Below, piece after piece: positions 4,344-6,916 of a DNA stretch of 6,916 bases. The notes beneath the pieces were generated by a model. It ran no database searches, was not told the DNA's origin, and saw only the letters and a list, made by a program, of their open reading frames with translations. A program made the translations under genes and the position numbers. Location: assembly GCA_036787815.1 (NCBI GenBank), contig DAIQOP010000213.1, forward strand, positions 1-6,916. The letters run 5' to 3'. How positions within the stretch are numbered: the first letter of the stretch is position 1; each line of letters opens with the position of its first letter. The stretch comes from DATBAK01 sp036787815. GTDB taxonomy: Bacteria; Actinomycetota; Acidimicrobiia; IMCC26256; PALSA-610.

Positions 4344-6916
4344 TTACGGGGGACCGTCGTCGCGGTGCCACATCCAGGCGACGAGCGCGTCGGTGAGGAG
4401 GAGGAACAGCGCGATCCAGATGGGGATGCGTGCCCACGCGAAGAGCGCCGGCCAGTGCGTGCCCGTCGGGTAGTGATGCAGGGCCTGCGCGCCGGCCATG
4501 TACGCCGCGATGCCGGCCACGATCGCCGCGGGTGCGTAGCGGACGAGCAGCCGGACCCGCCGATCACGGGTCGACAAGTACGCGAGCGCGCCGACGAGCA
4601 CCCCGACCCATGGCCGTACGACCACCGCGGCCACGAACGCGAGCGTCGCGACGGCCACGACGGCACGCCTCGTCTCACGCGCCAGCGGGGCCTCGAGCAG
4701 CACCGTGCGCGCCGCGATCGGCGCGTACCCGACGAACTCCGCGCGGTCTTCGCCCGGGACGTCGGCGGTGACGCGGCGCCGCCCGCGGAGCAGCGACGCG
4801 CCGAGGATCGTGAGGCAGGCGAGACCACCGGCGAGCGACAGCCAGAGCGCGAACCACACCAGGCGCTGCGGAGCCCAGTCGAGGCGAACCGTCGCGGCGT
4901 GACCCGGCAGGCTCGACGGTACGAGCCAACCGTTGGCGTACCCGTCGACGAGGCGCGGCGCGCCGAGGTCGTGCCCGTCGATCTTCGCGTGCCAACCCGC
5001 GTTGAGGCTCTGGCCCAGCACCAGCCAGCGCGGTTGCGACGACGCGGTGAGCCGCAGCGTCATCGACGTACGCGTTTGGTGCGTCACGGTGACGGCCGGG
5101 CCCGCATCGCTCGCCGGCATGGTCATGAGCGACGCCGCCGGCGCGGGCAGACCTCCCGCCGCCGACGCGACCACGAGCCGTTGCAGGTCGAAGCCGGTCG
5201 GGTTGGCCGCGGTGCGCAGCGAGACGAGCTGGTGGGCGCCGGGGCCGAGCGTGAGCGTGTCGGTCGCCCCGCACGCCGAGATCGGGAGCGGCCGGCGGTG
5301 GAGGGCGTCGTCGGTGGATCCGGTCACGCGTACGGAGACCGGGTGACCGTCGATCGTCAAGAGCCCGGTGAGGCACGTGCCGGGCAGCTGCGCGGGTGTC
5401 GGTGCGCGCCGCACGCCGGGAATGCCGAGCTCGGCGATGCCGGCCGGCAGGCCCACGAAGCCCCCGCCGTCGCGGCCGACGAGCTGCTCGAAGTCGGTGA
5501 TCGTGACGCTGAGCGCGCGCCCGCGCAGCGGCGCGAAGTGCACGCGCACCGCGTCGACGCCGCCGGGTCCGGCGAAGGGCGGCTTGCCCAGCGCCACGAG
5601 CCGACTCCCGTTGTCGCCGGTGACCCGGATCTGCGTGGGTATCGAGTGGCGCCCGTCGGCGGTGAGCTCGAGGTCGAGATGGTCGATCGTGTGCACCGCG
5701 GGCATCTCGACGCGCAGCTGCATGCCGCGGACGTTGTCGGTCGGCGTGTTCCAGGCGGTGGTCGGGTCGCCGTCGAGCGCGTTCGACGCGCGGGCCCGCG
5801 GGTCGTCGAGCTGATCGCTCGACGTCGCGGTGACACCGCCGTGCCGGGCGTCGGGCAGTCCGAGCGCCCGGTCGACGGCGAGGTTGGAGAGCACCGCACT
5901 GCCCGAGATCGAGAAGCGCCGGCCGGTCGGGAGCGTGAACGCGCGGCGCATGGCGAGGGTGTCCATGGTCGACTCGCTCGCCATGGCGATCACGAGCGGG
6001 TGCCGGGCGCTCGACGCGCCGAGCGCGTCGAGCAGGTCGGTCGGCAGGCGCATCGTCTCGATGGCCCGCACCGGGAGCGCGCCCGGCGCGTCGTCGGCGA
6101 CGCGGACCTCGGAGAGCCCGACCGGGCGCAGCAGACCGGCTCCCACTCCGGGGTGCACGGAGTCGATGTCGATCTCGAGCGTGGAGAAGCGGCGACCCGT
6201 GAAGCGAACGGTCTGGCCGCCGGCGCTCTGCGACGAACGATCGAGCGTCGCGTGCACCCGCGCGCCGCCGTCGAAGCGGAGGCTGAGCTTCTTGATGTAC
6301 GGAGAGGCGGCGCCCTCCGGCTGCACGAAGGTGACGTGGTCGGTCGTGATCGGGCGCGTGAGGCTCAGGACGAGCCGCTGGCCGTGGAGCCCCGAGGGCA
6401 GCCACGCCGTCTTCGGGTCGCCGTCGAACGCGGCGGCCGGACGTTGGGCGGGCGTGTAGCCGAAGATCGAGCCGTAGGTCGTCGCCTGCACCGACCGGAT
6501 GCCGGGCATCGTGTCGACCGTCCGTGACGCGTCGCTCTGACCGGGGAAGACCTCGATGCGCTCGTCGCTCGCATCGACCGCGATGGGCTGTTCCCCCGCG
6601 GTCTCGGTGTAGCCGTACACGTTCGCGAGACCTCCGCGTTGGGCGCGGCGCCGGTTCGAGTCGGTGAGCACCAGCACGGAGTCGGCGGGCAGCGCGCGCA
6701 GGTCGGCAGGGTGCGTCGCGTACGAGCCGGAGTAGAGGATCACGCGCCGGGAGTCGAGGAGACCGGCCGAGGCAAGGTCGACCAGGCCCTCGCCGTCGCC
6801 GGCCACCACGACCGGCGCGTCGGCGCTCTGTGCGCGCACGATGGGCTGGGGCTGCTCGACCGCGAAGATGGCGACGGGTGGTGGCGTCGCAGCTCGTGAC
6901 GACGCGTCAGGGGTCG
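4344..6916 (-). CDS. aftD: AftD-like alpha-(1->3)-arabinofuranosyltransferase, C-terminal part (runs off right edge)
   Basis: The frame is open from the right edge to the TAA at 4346-4344, giving 856 visible residues; the true start and the GT-C catalytic membrane domain lie outside. AftD enzymes use DPA to add branching alpha-1,3 arabinofuranose to arabinogalactan and lipoarabinomannan on the outer face of the membrane. The visible part begins with a folded segment containing VVVAGDGEGLVDLASAGLL (~34-52). Two discoidin/CBM-like beta-sandwich modules follow, each marked by a DGDPxTAW motif (~164-171 and ~381-388), spanning roughly 140-275 and 355-475. Then comes the family signature block around LGQSLNAGWHAKIDG and LVDGYANGWLV (~633-665). 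Four or five membrane helices close the protein (about 684-708, 750-780, 792-812, 822-847), with a short hydrophilic end. Mycobacterial AftD is about 1400 residues with several carbohydrate-binding modules, so roughly the last three fifths are visible. A GTG at 6839 is internal and not the start, because the conserved segment IFAVEQPQPIVRAQ runs across it. It is separated from the DPA operon by a hairpin and the ANTAR gene. Confidence 0.85.
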   Translation of the reverse strand, partial: TPDASSRAATPPPVAIFAVEQPQPIVRAQSADAPVVVAGDGEGLVDLASAGLLDSRRVILYSGSYATHPADLRALPADSVLVLTDSNRRRAQRGGLANVYGYTETAGEQPIAVDASDERIEVFPGQSDASRTVDTMPGIRSVQATTYGSIFGYTPAQRPAAAFDGDPKTAWLPSGLHGQRLVLSLTRPITTDHVTFVQPEGAASPYIKKLSLRFDGGARVHATLDRSSQSAGGQTVRFTGRRFSTLEIDIDSVHPGVGAGLLRPVGLSEVRVADDAPGALPVRAIETMRLPTDLLDALGASSARHPLVIAMASESTMDTLAMRRAFTLPTGRRFSISGSAVLSNLAVDRALGLPDARHGGVTATSSDQLDDPRARASNALDGDPTTAWNTPTDNVRGMQLRVEMPAVHTIDHLDLELTADGRHSIPTQIRVTGDNGSRLVALGKPPFAGPGGVDAVRVHFAPLRGRALSVTITDFEQLVGRDGGGFVGLPAGIAELGIPGVRRAPTPAQLPGTCLTGLLTIDGHPVSVRVTGSTDDALHRRPLPISACGATDTLTLGPGAHQLVSLRTAANPTGFDLQRLVVASAAGGLPAPAASLMTMPASDAGPAVTVTHQTRTSMTLRLTASSQPRWLVLGQSLNAGWHAKIDGHDLGAPRLVDGYANGWLVPSSLPGHAATVRLDWAPQRLVWFALWLSLAGGLACLTILGASLLRGRRRVTADVPGEDRAEFVGYAPIAARTVLLEAPLARETRRAVVAVATLAFVAAVVVRPWVGVLVGALAYLSTRDRRVRLLVRYAPAAIVAGIAAYMAGAQALHHYPTGTHWPALFAWARIPIWIALFLLLTDALVAWMWHRDDGPP

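Noticed and set aside
4218..6527. 769-codon plus-strand open frame over aftD
   Set aside because: Arg/Glu/Gly-rich shadow; the minus-strand frame has recognisable AftD motifs and membrane helices.
1..6916. tRNA, rRNA, CRISPR, insertion sequence or phage elements
   Set aside because: No direct-repeat arrays, transposase-like frames, tRNA-like cloverleaf or rRNA sequence were seen; the window is fully explained by the genes and leader described.

Overview
The window is GC-rich (roughly 70% by eye). All its recognisable genes lie on the minus strand, so transcription runs from high to low coordinates. The content is decaprenylphosphoryl-arabinose (DPA) and cell-wall arabinan biosynthesis, which points to an actinobacterium (Actinomycetota). 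The proteins are clearly diverged from the mycobacterial ones and the gene order differs. A non-mycobacterial lineage, for example one of the deep-branching Acidimicrobiia-like groups, is my inference and not something the sequence proves.

Layout in transcription order. (1) 6916-4344: the C-terminal ~856 residues of an AftD-like arabinofuranosyltransferase, with two discoidin/CBM-like modules and C-terminal membrane helices; the N-terminal catalytic part lies beyond the right edge. (2) 4343-4311: a strong GC hairpin abutting the aftD stop codon, probably its terminator. (3) 4236-4054: a 60-residue protein that is almost only an ANTAR RNA-binding domain. (4) 4053-3911: a 143-base leader without a gene. 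It carries two GC-only hairpins that share one arm, so only one can form at a time, followed by a short perfect palindrome. (5) 3910-2582: a 12-helix flippase of the MOP (Wzx/MurJ-like) superfamily. (6) about 2525-1665: a UbiA-family decaprenyl-phosphate phosphoribosyltransferase (DPPR synthase, like Rv3806c). (7) 1663-284: DprE1, the FAD oxidase. (8) 287 to the left edge: the N-terminal third of DprE2, the NADH-type short-chain reductase.

Genes 5-8 are packed like one operon: a gap of at most 56 bases, then a 1-base gap, then a 4-base overlap. UbiA transfers phosphoribose from PRPP to decaprenyl phosphate. A phosphatase not visible here would remove the 5-phosphate. DprE1 and DprE2 then epimerise the ribose to arabinose, giving DPA. 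DPA must cross the membrane before AftD-type enzymes can use it, and the flippase that opens the operon is a natural candidate for that step.

The points most worth a second look are: the orphan ANTAR gene next to an attenuator-like leader in front of the DPA operon; the flippase as a candidate DPA or glycan translocase; and a DprE1 with threonine where the mycobacterial enzyme has the cysteine attacked by benzothiazinones.
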